From assembly GCF_029525555.1 (NCBI RefSeq), contig NZ_JAPDHZ010000008.1, forward strand, positions 434,001 to 498,000: DNA of 64,000 bases, read 5' to 3'. This document shows positions 55,093-64,000 of this stretch, one piece after another (position 1 is the stretch's first letter; each line of letters opens with the position of its first letter). Source of the DNA: Cohnella ginsengisoli (GTDB taxonomy: Bacteria > Bacillota > Bacilli > Paenibacillales > Paenibacillaceae). The notes beneath the pieces were generated by a model that made no database searches, was not told the origin of the DNA, and saw only the letters and a program-made list of their open reading frames with translations. The translations under genes and the position numbers were made by a program.

Positions 55093-55126
55093 CAGGGAAG
55101 ATTCGGCCCCATCCGAATCTTCCCTG
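55093..55126. terminator. Strong hairpin between remnant and TPR gene
   Basis: CAGGGAAGATTCGG pairs perfectly with CCGAATCTTCCCTG, 14 bp, 6-base loop. No T run beside it. Confidence 0.6.
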
Positions 55127-55186
55127 CGGGAAGTCTATGAATAGGATTAAAAAAATGGGTAGTCTGTCCTAAAAGGAGGGATCGCG

Positions 55187-55609
55187 TTGCAGCTCCCAGA
55201 TTCCACTTATTCCGCAATCAGGGCTTTATGTGAACAAGGCGATGACTTAGTGAAGACAGGCGATCTGGAGGCCGCCAAGCAAAAATATTTGGCCGCCCTC
55301 CGCTTATTGCCTGAAAATCATCGAGAATGGGAGGCCGCTACCTGGATATACGTAGCTGTCGGGGATGTCCACTATCGTATGAAAAATTACGATAAGGCCT
55401 TCAAGTGCTTTTTTAATGCCGTACAGTGTCCGAAGGGGTTGGGCAATCCGTATATTCATCTCCGGCTGGGACAGTTATATTACGAACAGGAAAACTTTGA
55501 AAAGGCAGCCGACGAGTTAACCCGGGCTTATATGGGCGCCGGTATGGAGATTTTTATGGAAGACGATCCCAAGTATCTTGATTTTTTGGAGACTAAAATA
55601 GAGATTTGA
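55187..55609 (+). CDS. Small TPR-repeat protein
   Basis: 140 aa with three tetratricopeptide-like units (GDDLVKTGDLEAAKQKYLAAL; AVGDVHYRMKNYDKAFKCFF; RLGQLYYEQENFEKAADELT), acidic C-terminus. TTG start at 55187 after GGAGGG. Small solitary TPR proteins of this size are often immunity proteins of contact toxins, but no toxin is present here, so I give no function. Convergent with the LuxR regulator gene. Confidence 0.8.
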   Translation: MQLPDSTYSAIRALCEQGDDLVKTGDLEAAKQKYLAALRLLPENHREWEAATWIYVAVGDVHYRMKNYDKAFKCFFNAVQCPKGLGNPYIHLRLGQLYYEQENFEKAADELTRAYMGAGMEIFMEDDPKYLDFLETKIEI

Positions 55610-55619
55610 AAATCCTCCC

Positions 55620-58278
55620 TCAGCGACTACAGTCATGGCTCGAGACCATCAGCGCAGCCGCTTTATTGTGTTGCTCTCTTGCTTGCCTAATCGCCTGCAC
55701 TCTCGTATGGACGCCCAACTTGCCGTAGATATTGACGGCATGGCTCTTCACGGTTCCTTCCGTAATCTCCAGATGCGACGCGATCTGCTTGTTGGACATC
55801 CCTTCGGCCATAAGACGGACAATCTCCATCTCGCGATTCGTCAGCCATTCGACCGTAGATTCGACCGGAGGCACCTTTAAAGCGCGTTCCTCCGCTTGAA
55901 TCGGTAGTTCCAATATCGCTTGCGACATATTCAGATTCAGCGCCTGAAGCAAGCTGTCGGCATACGCCAATACGACCGCAGGAACTGGCCTCGAAGGACC
56001 GTCTTGATACGTTCTCAAATAAGCCGACAGCATCTCCGCCATCTCCTGGCCTTCATCCACGAAGCTGCGAATGAATCCTTCCGGTTCCGCCAAGCGCAAT
56101 GCGGTCTCCAGCAGACCCATCGCCTCCTGCGTACGGCCGGTGCGATACAGCGTCACGCTTTGCAGGATGACGATTTTGATTCGATCCCGGAGACGATCCT
56201 CTTTCCAGAACAACCAATGCAGTCTTTCCGATAAAGACAATGCTTCTTCCGTACGTCCGCATGCGGCGAGTACCCTGGCCAGAGCCACGTACTCCGCCAC
56301 GCCATTCAGCGATACCTCGTCTGCCGCGTCCATCCCGCACCGCTCCAGCCACTCGGCAGCAGCATGCAGGGCGCCTTGCCGCACGGCCAAGCAAGCTTGC
56401 TCCGCTTCTATTTTCCGCAGGAAGAGCTCATAATCGGGAGATTCGATTCGTACCTTCAACCGCTCCAGCAGTTCTGCGGCCCTTGCCGAATGGCCCAGCG
56501 ATTGTTGAATCCGCGAAGCGCTAATATATATCTGCATCAGACTCCGCGTATTGGTCGCCGCGCCATAAGCGCGAATAACCTGGTTCATGCAACGCTCGGC
56601 TTCTTCCAGCCGGTTCCATTCATACAACAGCTTGCTGTAAGAAGCATAGAGTCGTCCGGCAAACGGATGCGCTTTTCGGTGCTCCCATCGAGTCGTCCAT
56701 TTCAGCAGAAACGCGGCAGCCCCGCGATAATCGTTGATAAACGACAAATGATCCTCGAATTCTTCGTAACCGCTATACCGGTTGTCCCCGATCGTTTGAA
56801 AGAAACTGCCCTCTGGCGTATATCGGTCCACCTGCTCGAAGTATTCCGATACTCGTTCCAAGTCCTTTTGGAAATAGCTCGAGGTCGCGCATAAAAAGCA
56901 GATATTGCCCATGACGTTGTTCCATTCCGCTTCGTCCATGCTCTCTTGCAGCGCTTCATAGCGGATTTTGGCTTGCTCAATCTTGGCGGAGGCTCGATCC
57001 CATTGCCGTATGCCGATCAGAAAGAGAAGATAGAACATCTCGACCATGGGCCTCTTCGATACGAAGCGCTCCGGCAGCTGCAAGATCCATCGGCTTAGCG
57101 TCGTAAACTTCTTATGAAGAAAAGCTTGAAGATTGTTCTCGATCACCCGAACGACATCCTCATACTGTCGCCCTGCCAAGTAATGCTCAGCCGCCTCCTC
57201 CTCGAAGCCGTGAGACTCCAGCCAGGCGGCTGCCTGGATATGCGCATGCGCCCACTCATCGGGAGCGGTCCGGGCATACAGCTGCTGCAAAAACTCGGAC
57301 AGCAAAGGATGATAACGATACCAGCTCCTGTGTTCGTCCAGCGGGCTAATGAACAAATTCCATTGCTCCAGCTTTTCCAGCTGCTGCTGACCGTTCGATT
57401 GGCCCGTAACAGCTTGGCATAGGGAATGGTTCATGCGGCTTAAAATAGACGTCCGAAGCAAAAAAGCGCGCATCTCATCCGACAGGCGACGGAATACCTC
57501 CTCTAGCAGGTAATCGAAAATATGATGCTGATGACCGCTGAATTGCCGGATCGATTCCGCGATATTATCGCTGCTCTTCAGCGTGATCGCCGCTAGCTGC
57601 AGTCCGCTGATCCAGCCTTCCGTCTGATTGTACAGCTCCGCTGCTTGCTCTCTGGACAGCGACAAGCCCGTCGTATCCCGGAAGAAGGCCAGCCCCTCTT
57701 CCGGATAAAACCGCAAATCCCTCACCGAGATTCGCCGCATTTCTCCTAAGGCCAGAAGTCTGCCGGTAGGCAACGTCAAGTCGGTTCGACTCGCGATATA
57801 AATATGGATGTGAGGGGGGCAAATGCTCCAGCAAGTAACTTAACGACTTCTGAATAGCGGGAAGTTCGATGACATGATAATCGTCAAGGACGATCGCGAG
57901 TTCGCCGGATCGTCGATTCAGCTCGTTCAGCATGGCCGATATGGCGGATTCCAGGGACACGGAAGTCGCCGACGGCCCCTTCTCCAGCAGCGGCCAGACC
58001 GTCTGCGCGAAGCCGGGGATCCTCTCCCCGATCGAAGCCGTGACGCAGCTCCAGAACGGAATCCATTCATCATCCTGCTTATCTAGCGATAACCAAGCCA
58101 CCGGGATCCCGCATTGTCTGGCCCATTCGCCGAGCGCTGTCGTCTTCCCATAGCCGGCCGGTGCGGAGATCAACGTCAGCTTGGCGCCGAGTCCTTCGTC
58201 GAGTTGGCGCATCAACCGCGGCCGCGGCACTAAAGCGTTGCGTACATGGGGAATATATAGCTTCGTCTTCACAATCAA
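55620..58278 (-). CDS. MalT-like LuxR-family ATP-dependent regulator (break at C6)
   Basis: About 885 aa. Seen: N-terminal NTPase (Walker A APAGYGKTTALGEWA, LDDYHVI Walker B), winged-helix segment (GWISGLQLAAITL), long TPR/superhelical region, C-terminal LuxR HTH (LTNREMEIVRLMAEGMSNKQ, EGTVKSHAVNIYGKLGV). One base too many in the G6 run at 57813-57818 splits it. TTG start at 58278 follows GGAGGG; a GTG two codons later is an alternative. This class needs an inducer plus ATP to activate nearby genes; the MDR oxidoreductase at 58647 is a candidate target. Confidence 0.86.
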
Positions 58279-58405
58279 CCGGGAACCCTCCGCGACGGCA
58301 ATCGATTTCTAATGATTTCTATTTCGACAAAAACAGACATAACCCTGCATGCCTGGCGCTGCGCTGCGGGTGTGTCTACAAGTCCCTTTATAGCCTAAGA
58401 ACTTC

Positions 58406-58635
58406 ATGATCGAAGATGGAGAACAAAGCGTTAAGATCGGACAGACCGTCTCGATTACGAAGGAGCAGTTCATGCAGACATTTCGCCGCTTGGAGGAGGG
58501 GGGGGCGGGACGACGCTCGGAACGATCGAAGACGTGCAATATGCGCCACGACACTTATTTGTGCGAGCCATCACGCTTCCATCAGAAAAAGTCCTTCGGG
58601 CTGCCGCTTCGCGCAGCGTCCGAAGAACATCCTGA
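58406..58635 (+). CDS. Possible small ORF (break at G8)
   Basis: Begins MIEDGEQSVKIGQTVSITKE and, if the G8 run at 58498-58505 is 9 or 6 bases, continues to LGTIEDVQYAPRHLFVRAI and a TGA at 58635; about 76 aa. No family recognised and the ribosome site is poor. The protein-like composition on both sides of the run is the only support. Confidence 0.35.
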
Positions 58636-58646
58636 ATGCCATGCTC

Positions 58647-59654
58647 TTACCCGACCTTAACGAGCATCTTCCCGATATTCGATCCCTTGAACAGCTCCAA
58701 GAACGCCTCGGGCACGCGATCGAAGCCTTCGATGATGGTCTCTTCATACTTGAGCTTGCCCGCCGACAGCCACTCGCCAAGCTTCCGGGCGCCTTCCGGC
58801 AGACGGTCCATATATTCGGCGAGCACGAAGCCCTTCATCAGCGACCGGGTCTTGATCAATTTGATGAATACGCGCGGCCCTACGTCCGCCTCGTCCGATG
58901 AATAGTTGTAGGCCGAGATCGCTCCGCACAGCGCGATGCGCGCATAGTCGTTAATCTGGCTGATGACCGCGTCCGAGATCTCGCCTCCGACGTTGTCGAA
59001 GTAGACATCCACGCCTTGCGGACACGCCCGCGCCAAGGCTTCTTGCATATTAGTCGTCGTCTTGTAATTAATCGCGGCGTCGAAGCCCAGCTCCTCGGTC
59101 AACCAGGCCGTCTTGTCGTCGGAGCCGGCGATGCCCACGACTCTTGCGCCCTGGATCTTGGCGATCTGGCCGACGATAGAGCCGACGGCTCCGGCCGCGC
59201 CCGATACGACCACGGTCTCTCCTGCCTTCGGCTTGCCGATATCCATCAAGCCAAAGTATGCGGTCAGCCCCGTCATGCCGATAACGCCAAGATACGCCGA
59301 GAGGGGCGCCGCCTGCTCGTCGAGCTTACGGAGCTTGTCCGCATCCGCGACGCCGTATAGCTGCCAGCCGAGCAAGCCCAGCACCTTGTCGCCCGGCTTG
59401 AGCTTGTCTGAGCGGGACTCGACGACTTCTCCCACGACGCCGCCTTCGATGACCTCCCCGATCCGGTAGGGCTCGGTATACGATTTGGCCGCGCTCATTC
59501 TTCCCCGCATGTATGGGTCAACGGATAAATAGATGGAGCGGACGAGTACCTGCCCCTCCCCCGGCTGCGGCACCGGTTCCTCTTTGAATTCGAACGTCTC
59601 CTCGGTCGGCCAGTCTTGAGGACGGGAGCGCAGCAGGATCTTGCGGTTCATCAT
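58647..59654 (-). CDS. MDR-family NADP-dependent 2-alkenal reductase / curcumin-reductase-like
   Basis: 335 aa. Seen: N-terminal SRPQDWPTEETFEFKE and YLSVDPYMRGRM, typical of the leukotriene B4 dehydrogenase/CurA group; dinucleotide-binding VVVSGAAGAVGSIVGQIAK; YFDNVGGEISD. Reduces alpha,beta-unsaturated carbonyls with NADPH. Start ATG 59654, with an AAAGGAG site 13 bases upstream and another ATG directly following. Stands downstream of a truncated dehydrogenase gene. Confidence 0.87.
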   Translation of the reverse strand: MMNRKILLRSRPQDWPTEETFEFKEEPVPQPGEGQVLVRSIYLSVDPYMRGRMSAAKSYTEPYRIGEVIEGGVVGEVVESRSDKLKPGDKVLGLLGWQLYGVADADKLRKLDEQAAPLSAYLGVIGMTGLTAYFGLMDIGKPKAGETVVVSGAAGAVGSIVGQIAKIQGARVVGIAGSDDKTAWLTEELGFDAAINYKTTTNMQEALARACPQGVDVYFDNVGGEISDAVISQINDYARIALCGAISAYNYSSDEADVGPRVFIKLIKTRSLMKGFVLAEYMDRLPEGARKLGEWLSAGKLKYEETIIEGFDRVPEAFLELFKGSNIGKMLVKVG

Positions 59655-59811
59655 AGCTCTTCGACCACTCCTTTCTTCGAATTCGTGCAATGATCCGAAA
59701 TCTCCGCAATATTGATTCCCGTTGCTGTCAGAAGTTATTCCCAAGCACCAGGCGAAGGTTGTTTGCCTTTGACATTCCTATATTGATGACCGGACGGGCA
59801 GACTCATTCAA

Positions 59812-60177
59812 TTAATACCAGTGCTGGCCAGCAATGCGTCCGTGCCGCGCGTGCAGATCCGCCAACTTCCTGCCCGTATCCGGCGACACCGTACTCATCG
59901 ATACATGAATACCGCCTATGCCCAGGCGTTCTAGGAAATCTTCGCTTTTGACGACGTCTTCCATTGCTTCATCGTCCCAAACCAAGGTGACGACGATGCC
60001 GCCGGTTGTCACGGCGTCAGCTGGCCGGACCGCCTGCAGCGCACCTTGGGCTACACGCGGTTCCGCTTTTTCTGGGGTGCGGTTGTATACGGTCAACGCA
60101 TATCCTGCTTGGAGCAGATTGGCGGCGACTGGCAGTCCGAGCAGTCCGAGTCCGATGAATCCAATGCTTTCCCTCAT
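59812..60177 (-). pseudogene. Truncated 6-phosphogluconate/3-hydroxyisobutyrate dehydrogenase-type gene
   Basis: 121 aa of a family usually about 290 aa: IGFIGLGLLGLPVAANLLQAG and VYNRTPEKA form the NAD-binding half, STVSPDTGRKLADLHARHG the first catalytic motif; then RIAGQHWY and a stop. The catalytic Lys and the helical C-terminal domain are missing. The N-terminal part has a good start (ATG 60177 after GGAGG) and a MerR-type operator, so the gene was probably regulated before it lost its end. Confidence 0.7.
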
Positions 60178-60205
60178 GAATTTAACCTCCTTAGGATACT
60201 AATCG

Positions 60206-60219
60206 TTACGTTAACGTCA
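60206..60219. promoter_or_regulatory. MerR-type operator copy 1
   Basis: TTACGTTAACGTCA; one arm imperfect. Matches the perfect palindrome at 60653-60666. Confidence 0.55.
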
Positions 60220-60237
60220 TGTTTAGAGCAAAAAAAA

Positions 60238-60624
60238 TTATTCGCCTTCATTGTCCTCGAGCCATCGCTCGAAACGATCTATATGCGACTGCAAATCGCT
60301 GCGGAACTGCCCAAGCGCTTCAAGCTTCTGGTCCGTGTCGGACAGATGCTGGCGCAGTATGCCGAGGACTTTCCGCTTCGGCAGCACCCCGCTCGTATCC
60401 GTAAAGTAAAGCTGGATTACGTCCTGAATTTCCTCCAGACTTAAGCCAAGCTTCTTCAACTGATCGATCTTACGCAGACGAGCAACCGTTTCTTCCGTAT
60501 AGTAATGATGGCCATTGCCTTCGCGCTCGCCTGAAGGAAGCAATCCGATGCTCTCGTAATAGCGAACCGTGCGCTGGGTTACCCCGGCTCGTTCCGTCAA
60601 ATCGCCAATTCGCATGCGGTTCAT
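60238..60624 (-). CDS. MerR-family regulator
   Basis: 128 aa. Seen: RIGDLTERAGVTQRTVRYYESIGLLP, wing YYTEETVARLRKIDQLKKLG, long helix. No conserved Cys, so metal sensing is unlikely. ATG 60624 follows GAAGGAG. Identical TGACGTTAACGTMA sites before it and before the downstream truncated dehydrogenase gene on the same strand suggest it regulates both. Confidence 0.86.
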   Translation of the reverse strand: MNRMRIGDLTERAGVTQRTVRYYESIGLLPSGEREGNGHHYYTEETVARLRKIDQLKKLGLSLEEIQDVIQLYFTDTSGVLPKRKVLGILRQHLSDTDQKLEALGQFRSDLQSHIDRFERWLEDNEGE

Positions 60625-60652
60625 GATGGATCACTCCTTCCAAGATGTAATA

Positions 60653-60666
60653 TGACGTTAACGTCA
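60653..60666. promoter_or_regulatory. MerR-type operator copy 2
   Basis: Perfect 14-bp palindrome TGACGTTAACGTCA, 28 bases before the MerR start. Confidence 0.6.
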
Positions 60667-60717
60667 CGTTTGCATAATAGCATTTGAATTGGAAAATGTA
60701 AATGCACAGAACTAAAA

Positions 60718-60742
60718 AGGGCACCTTCTATACGGGTGCCCT
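60718..60742 (-). terminator. Terminator of the NmrA-like gene
   Basis: AGGGCACC pairs with GGTGCCCT; on the minus strand it ends in five T. About 35 bases after the gene stop at 60776. Confidence 0.85.
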
Positions 60743-60775
60743 GAATTTATTGGAAAGGGTTTTCATACAAGCAAT

Positions 60776-61652
60776 TCAAGCGTTTTGATTCCTAATGACT
60801 CCTTTTAACACTTCGCTTATTTTCACTGGCGATCTGCCAATCAAATCGGCCAATGCGGTGCTCGTCTGCTTAAATTCGCCGTTCCGGCTCGCCTGGAACA
60901 AACCCATCGTAATGTTAAGACGGGCTTCGGGGGAAGCCTCGAGCGATCAAATGTTTTCGATGCTCTTCGTCCGACACGACCATCCGGCGGATCGGCCTGC
61001 CGGTGATGTCCGAAGCCATCGCTGCGATCTCTTCCATATCAAACGCTTCGGAGGCCGTCAGATTGGGAGACAAGCCGTCCCATCTCCGCTGAGTAAGAAT
61101 GGTCGCCGTGGCTTCGGCTAAGTCCGAGTGCGTTGTCCAAGCAACCGGTCCGTCTTCCGGCAGGATCAACTCTCCCGATTGAAGGGCTCCGCCAAGTAAC
61201 CACACCAAGGATGAGGCATAAAAACCGTTGCGCAGCGAGGTGAAGGGCATGCCCGATTCCTTAAGCAGCTCCTCTGTCCTGGCGTGATTAAGCATAGGCG
61301 GAAAAAGCGAAGTCGAGGAAGAAGCCATGTGACTGGTGTAGAGTATCCGTTCGGCACCGGCTTTCTTGGCGGCGTTAATCGCAGCCATATGCTGACGTAC
61401 GCCCGCCTCTCCCAAAACACCTGATGAAACAAGGAGAACCTGCGACGCGCCTTCAAAGGCATGAAGCAAGCTTTCTTCGTGATCAAAATCGCCGTGACGA
61501 ACACGCACACTACGTTTCTCCAGCTCCTGCGCCTTGTCCACGTCCCTCACGCTCACGCCGATCTGTTCTCCCGGCACGCGCTTCAGCAGTTCCTCGACAA
61601 CCGCGCTTCCTAAATTCCCGTTTGCTCCCGTAACGATGATCAATGTTCGCAC
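60776..61652 (-). CDS. NmrA-like / SDR5 NAD(P)-binding reductase (break at C5)
   Basis: About 292 aa. Seen: TGANGNLGSAVVEELLKR nucleotide-binding motif, VRHGDFDHEESLLHAFEG, ILYTSHMASSS, LRNGFYAS; resembles the QorB/NmrA class that uses NADPH. The last about 50 residues are in another frame: one base too many in the G5 run near 60930-60934; correction gives GFPEARLNITMGLFQASRNG and TGA at 60776. Start is GTG 61652 with AAAGGATGG upstream. Divergent from a TetR-family gene that probably regulates it. Confidence 0.85.
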
Positions 61653-61682
61653 GCCATCCTTTCTTTTAGCCCAACTAAGGAT

Positions 61683-61709
61683 TGTTTACCATACAGTCTT
61701 GTGTAAACA
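61683..61709. promoter_or_regulatory. Candidate TetR operator
   Basis: TGTTTAC and GTAAACA arms separated by 13 bases, between the divergent reductase and TetR genes. Confidence 0.4.
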
Positions 61710-61838
61710 TATGTTGTATAACTAAAAGATAGATGGAATGCGCACGGCCAACAACCAGCAAAACCTCGGTTTTGTCGAGTTCCCAACATAACCGTCCTAT
61801 TGTCCGATTTGTGATTCCAATAAGAAAGCGTGGTCTCC

Positions 61839-62429
61839 ATGCCGATAAATCCTAACGACCCCCGCGTCAAAAGAACCCGTCAGCTTTTTATGCAAGCCTT
61901 TCATGATCTGCTCGGAGAGAAGAGAAACATCTATTCGGTTTCCGTCCACGATATCACGACACGGGCAGCCGTCAATCGTTCTACGTTTTATGCTCATTTC
62001 CAAGATAAATTTGATTTTCTGGAGGCCTGGATGACGGACAAGTTTCAAACCATTATCACTAGAAGGCTTCCGGAAGACTCCGTCTTCAGTCCGGACAATC
62101 TGAGCGTCCTTGTGCAGGTCGTTTTTCACTTTCTTAAGCAGTTCCGACAGTACATCACGCCGGGTGACAAGCAGTTTGAGCCGATGTTTGAAACCGCCAT
62201 GCAAAAGGAATTGTATCGTATCCTGCTCAACTGGATAAAAGAAACACCCGTTCAGGGCCATACGCAAGAAAAATTGGAAAACACGGCTCTTGTCGTCAGC
62301 TGGGGTTTGTTCGGACCGGCTTTGCAATGGAGTCGGAACACGCAAGACCGCCCGGAGGAAGCGATGGTTAGAGACGTCATGGAGATCATCATGGCGAATT
62401 TGGCATATTCAAGAACTTGTACAAGTTAA
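61839..62429 (+). CDS. TetR-family transcriptional regulator
   Basis: 196 aa. Seen: N-terminal HTH (VSVHDITTRAAVNRSTFYAHF, DKFDFLEAWM), C-terminal helical domain of the TetR_C type (LVVSWGLFGPALQW). Start ATG 61839; the GTG at 61830 is in frame but neither has a strong site. Divergent from the NmrA-like reductase gene, likely its target. Confidence 0.84.
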   Translation: MPINPNDPRVKRTRQLFMQAFHDLLGEKRNIYSVSVHDITTRAAVNRSTFYAHFQDKFDFLEAWMTDKFQTIITRRLPEDSVFSPDNLSVLVQVVFHFLKQFRQYITPGDKQFEPMFETAMQKELYRILLNWIKETPVQGHTQEKLENTALVVSWGLFGPALQWSRNTQDRPEEAMVRDVMEIIMANLAYSRTCTS

Positions 62430-62541
62430 TAGAGGAGGCAGCGCCTATATGGAGAACCATCCGCATTGAGGGACCCGCTTCAGGTGCGATTCTCACGCGT
62501 TGAGGCGATATCCGTCTCTTTTGAGAAGATTCATGCGGCTC

Positions 62542-63390
62542 TTAATGCCGGCTCCGATAATCGATTAACAGCCGCTGCATTTTTTCCACCGTGCCGTCTT
62601 GATGGGGAACATGGATGGACACGGTCATATTAGAATCGTTCAAATACTGAAACGATACAAGATCAAAGTTCAATTTCCCGAGATTCGGACAATGCAGCGT
62701 CTTGGGAGCATCAATAGCATCGAGAACCTCATGGGAGTGCCAAAACGCTCGAAACTCCCCGCTAGCCCGGGACAGCGTCTCAAACTGCTCGGACCACCAA
62801 GGGTCGTCGCCGTGACGCGCATACCCGGCATGGAAATTAGCGACGATCCGTCGTGCATGCAGTTCCCATTGATCTCCCTTAACATAGCGGAAACGGGGAG
62901 AAGTAAACGTCATCCAGACCAAATTCCGCTCCCTATCCGACATACCCGCGAGATCTCCGTTCAATGCGCAGTAGGCTTCATTCCAGGCCAGGATGTTCAT
63001 GCGTGCATCCATGGCATTCGCCGGGGACAGGTTTTGGCTATCTAAAAAACGTTGAAGCTCTGGCGTTACCTTAGCGGATTGCTTCGTATCGACCAAGGGA
63101 AATTGCTTGCGGGCCAGATGGTAGAGATGCCTGCGTTCCGATTCATCTAACCGAATCACTTCGGCTATTCGATCAAGAACTTCGGCGGATACGTTGATAT
63201 GACGTCCTTGTTCCAAGTAGGTGTACCAATCTAATCCTACGTCTGCCAGCAGAGCCACCTCGCTGCGGCGAAGTCCGGGCGTACGTCTGCGTCCGGATTC
63301 GGGCAATCCTGCTTGCCTTGGGGTTATTCGTTCGCGACGCGAACGCAAAAAACGGGACAATTCCGCATAACGGTCCAAACTGTTCCCCAT
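62542..63390 (-). CDS. XRE-family regulator with MmyB-like ligand-binding domain
   Basis: 282 aa. Seen: N-terminal helix-turn-helix (RRSEVALLADVGLDWYTYLEQGR) and a PAS-like C-terminal MmyB domain (MNILAWNEAYCAL, NLVWMTF, WWSEQF, HPNLG-type CPNLGKLNFD) known to bind fatty acids or related ligands in some members. ATG 63390 has GGAGG 10 bases upstream. Divergent from a flavin-reductase gene, its probable target. Confidence 0.87.
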   Translation of the reverse strand: MGNSLDRYAELSRFLRSRRERITPRQAGLPESGRRRTPGLRRSEVALLADVGLDWYTYLEQGRHINVSAEVLDRIAEVIRLDESERRHLYHLARKQFPLVDTKQSAKVTPELQRFLDSQNLSPANAMDARMNILAWNEAYCALNGDLAGMSDRERNLVWMTFTSPRFRYVKGDQWELHARRIVANFHAGYARHGDDPWWSEQFETLSRASGEFRAFWHSHEVLDAIDAPKTLHCPNLGKLNFDLVSFQYLNDSNMTVSIHVPHQDGTVEKMQRLLIDYRSRH

Positions 63391-63458
63391 GATCTCCATG
63401 CCTCCGATCTATACCTGTACGTGGGATTTCCAATCCTACGATAACCGGATCTCTCCCT

Positions 63459-63472
63459 AGCCTAGTCAGGCT
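63459..63472. promoter_or_regulatory. Candidate XRE operator
   Basis: AGCCT-agtc-AGGCT dyad between the XRE-family and flavin-reductase genes. Confidence 0.35.
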
Positions 63473-63585
63473 CCTATACATTAGTCTATGTCCTCCTTAG
63501 GAGGAATAGCAAGAATGGATAGACAGCGATGGCCGGCCCCGCCTGTTCAACCTCCATTCAGACCAATCTCATTGAGGTGACGAAA

Positions 63586-64000
63586 ATGAAAGTAGCTGCC
63601 ATTGTCGGAAGCATTCGCAAAGAATCGTACAACTTGAAGTTAGCTCGCTATATTCAAAACCGCTATCGGCATCTTTTTCAGTTGGATGTGATGAACATAC
63701 GGGATCTCCCTTTTTTACGATCAGGATATGGAGTCTGCTCCGCCGCAGTCGGTTATCGATTTTAAGGGCAACGTCGCTGCTGCCGACGCAGTGTTATGGG
63801 TCACTCCGGAATATAATTCGACCATTCCCGGCGTCATGGCGAATGCCATTGACTGGTTATCCCGCGTCGACCGAGTCATGATTGGGAAGCCCTCATGGAT
63901 CGTAGGATCTTCCATGGGATTGTTGGGGTCGGTAAAGGCACAGGGCCATCTGCGCGACATTCTGTTTGCATCCGGCATCTCCTCGCCGCTGTTGCCTGGA
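63586..64000 (+). CDS. NADPH-dependent FMN reductase family protein (break at T6; runs off the window)
   Basis: Flavodoxin-fold reductase. Seen: AAIVGSIRKESYNLKLARYI for FMN-phosphate binding, then after the break WVTPEYNSTIPGVMANAIDW (family PEYNxxxPG motif). The T6 run at 63714-63719 is one base too long; correction gives LPFYDQDME. ATG 63586 has GAGGTGA upstream. C-terminal part lies beyond position 64000. Likely reduces quinones, azo compounds or chromate, matching the XRE/MmyB regulator next to it. Confidence 0.85.

Noticed and set aside
55187..55609. Toxin-immunity locus around the TPR protein
   Set aside because: No polymorphic toxin, secretion or effector gene is near; TPR alone is not evidence.
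1..64000. Prophage, transposon or integrative element
   Set aside because: No integrase, transposase, phage structural gene or att-like direct repeat was seen; only the AT-rich ABC-F gene suggests transfer.
1..64000. tRNA or rRNA genes
   Set aside because: No cloverleaf with a TTCRANYC-type arm and no conserved rRNA segment was recognised.

Overview
The window looks like a chromosome segment of a Gram-positive, spore-former-type member of the Paenibacillaceae (Cohnella or Paenibacillus like). Supporting this: GC-rich coding sequence with strong AGGAGG-type ribosome binding sites, TTG/GTG starts, YesM/YesN-type histidine kinase and AraC-type response regulator beside a lipoprotein/permease sugar transporter without its own ATPase, a three-SLH surface protein, and many one-component regulators (MerR x3, TetR x2, WYL x3, AraC, DeoR, HxlR, MarR, XRE, Crp/Fnr, LuxR/MalT type). 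No tRNA, rRNA, CRISPR array, phage or transposase was seen. About 25 genes are each split by a 1-base (mostly one-too-many) length change inside a homopolymer run; since the two reading frames join into complete family-length proteins, I treat these as single genes and the breaks as probable base-calling errors.

Layout. 1-1.6 kb: Crp/Fnr regulator and a nitrate/sulfonate-type ABC ATPase. 1.8-8 kb, minus strand: an alpha-mannoside operon (DeoR regulator, then manA-like isomerase, ROK kinase and GH38 alpha-mannosidase), with a shared DeoR-type operator motif. 8.2 kb: tandem hairpin repeats. 8.5-18 kb: histidine kinase, two sugar permeases, solute-binding lipoprotein, response regulator and a second, nearly identical GH38 gene. 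Together these suggest uptake of mannose-containing oligosaccharides, intracellular cleavage, phosphorylation and entry into glycolysis as fructose-6-phosphate.

18-22 kb: MerR-controlled Cys-rich mini-operon that resembles mercury/metal handling, DUF2269 membrane protein, NAD-binding protein/HxlR pair, diacylglycerol-kinase family gene. 22-26.6 kb: GAF-PAS-GGDEF-EAL protein in an apparent operon with a ThDP-dependent enzyme and a carboxymuconolactone-decarboxylase family protein. 26.6-27.8 kb: a purine-riboswitch-like leader with unusual loop 2 ahead of an EamA transporter. 27.9-31.6 kb: small peptide plus truncated amidoligase, a catalytically degenerate PyrD-like protein that probably is fused to an internally duplicated membrane domain, and an NAD-dependent epimerase. 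31.8-34.6 kb: c-di-GMP-I riboswitch ahead of a membrane PAS-GGDEF-EAL protein.

34.7-43 kb: WYL regulator/GyrI-like/DoxX module, ABC-F protein with a short leader ORF, DinB/WYL/AraC regulators and a PhyH-family dioxygenase. 43-47 kb: TetR-controlled FtsX-type ABC exporter and MarR-controlled quinone-oxidoreductase-like gene, each with clear operators. 47.2-50.5 kb: large SLH-anchored surface protein. 51-53.2 kb: second WYL/GyrI-like module, paralogous to the first. 53.3-64 kb: MerR-controlled SDR, remnants of a nitroreductase and a dehydrogenase, TPR protein, MalT-like LuxR regulator, MDR oxidoreductase, MerR, NmrA-type/TetR pair, XRE/MmyB regulator and a flavin reductase that runs off the end.
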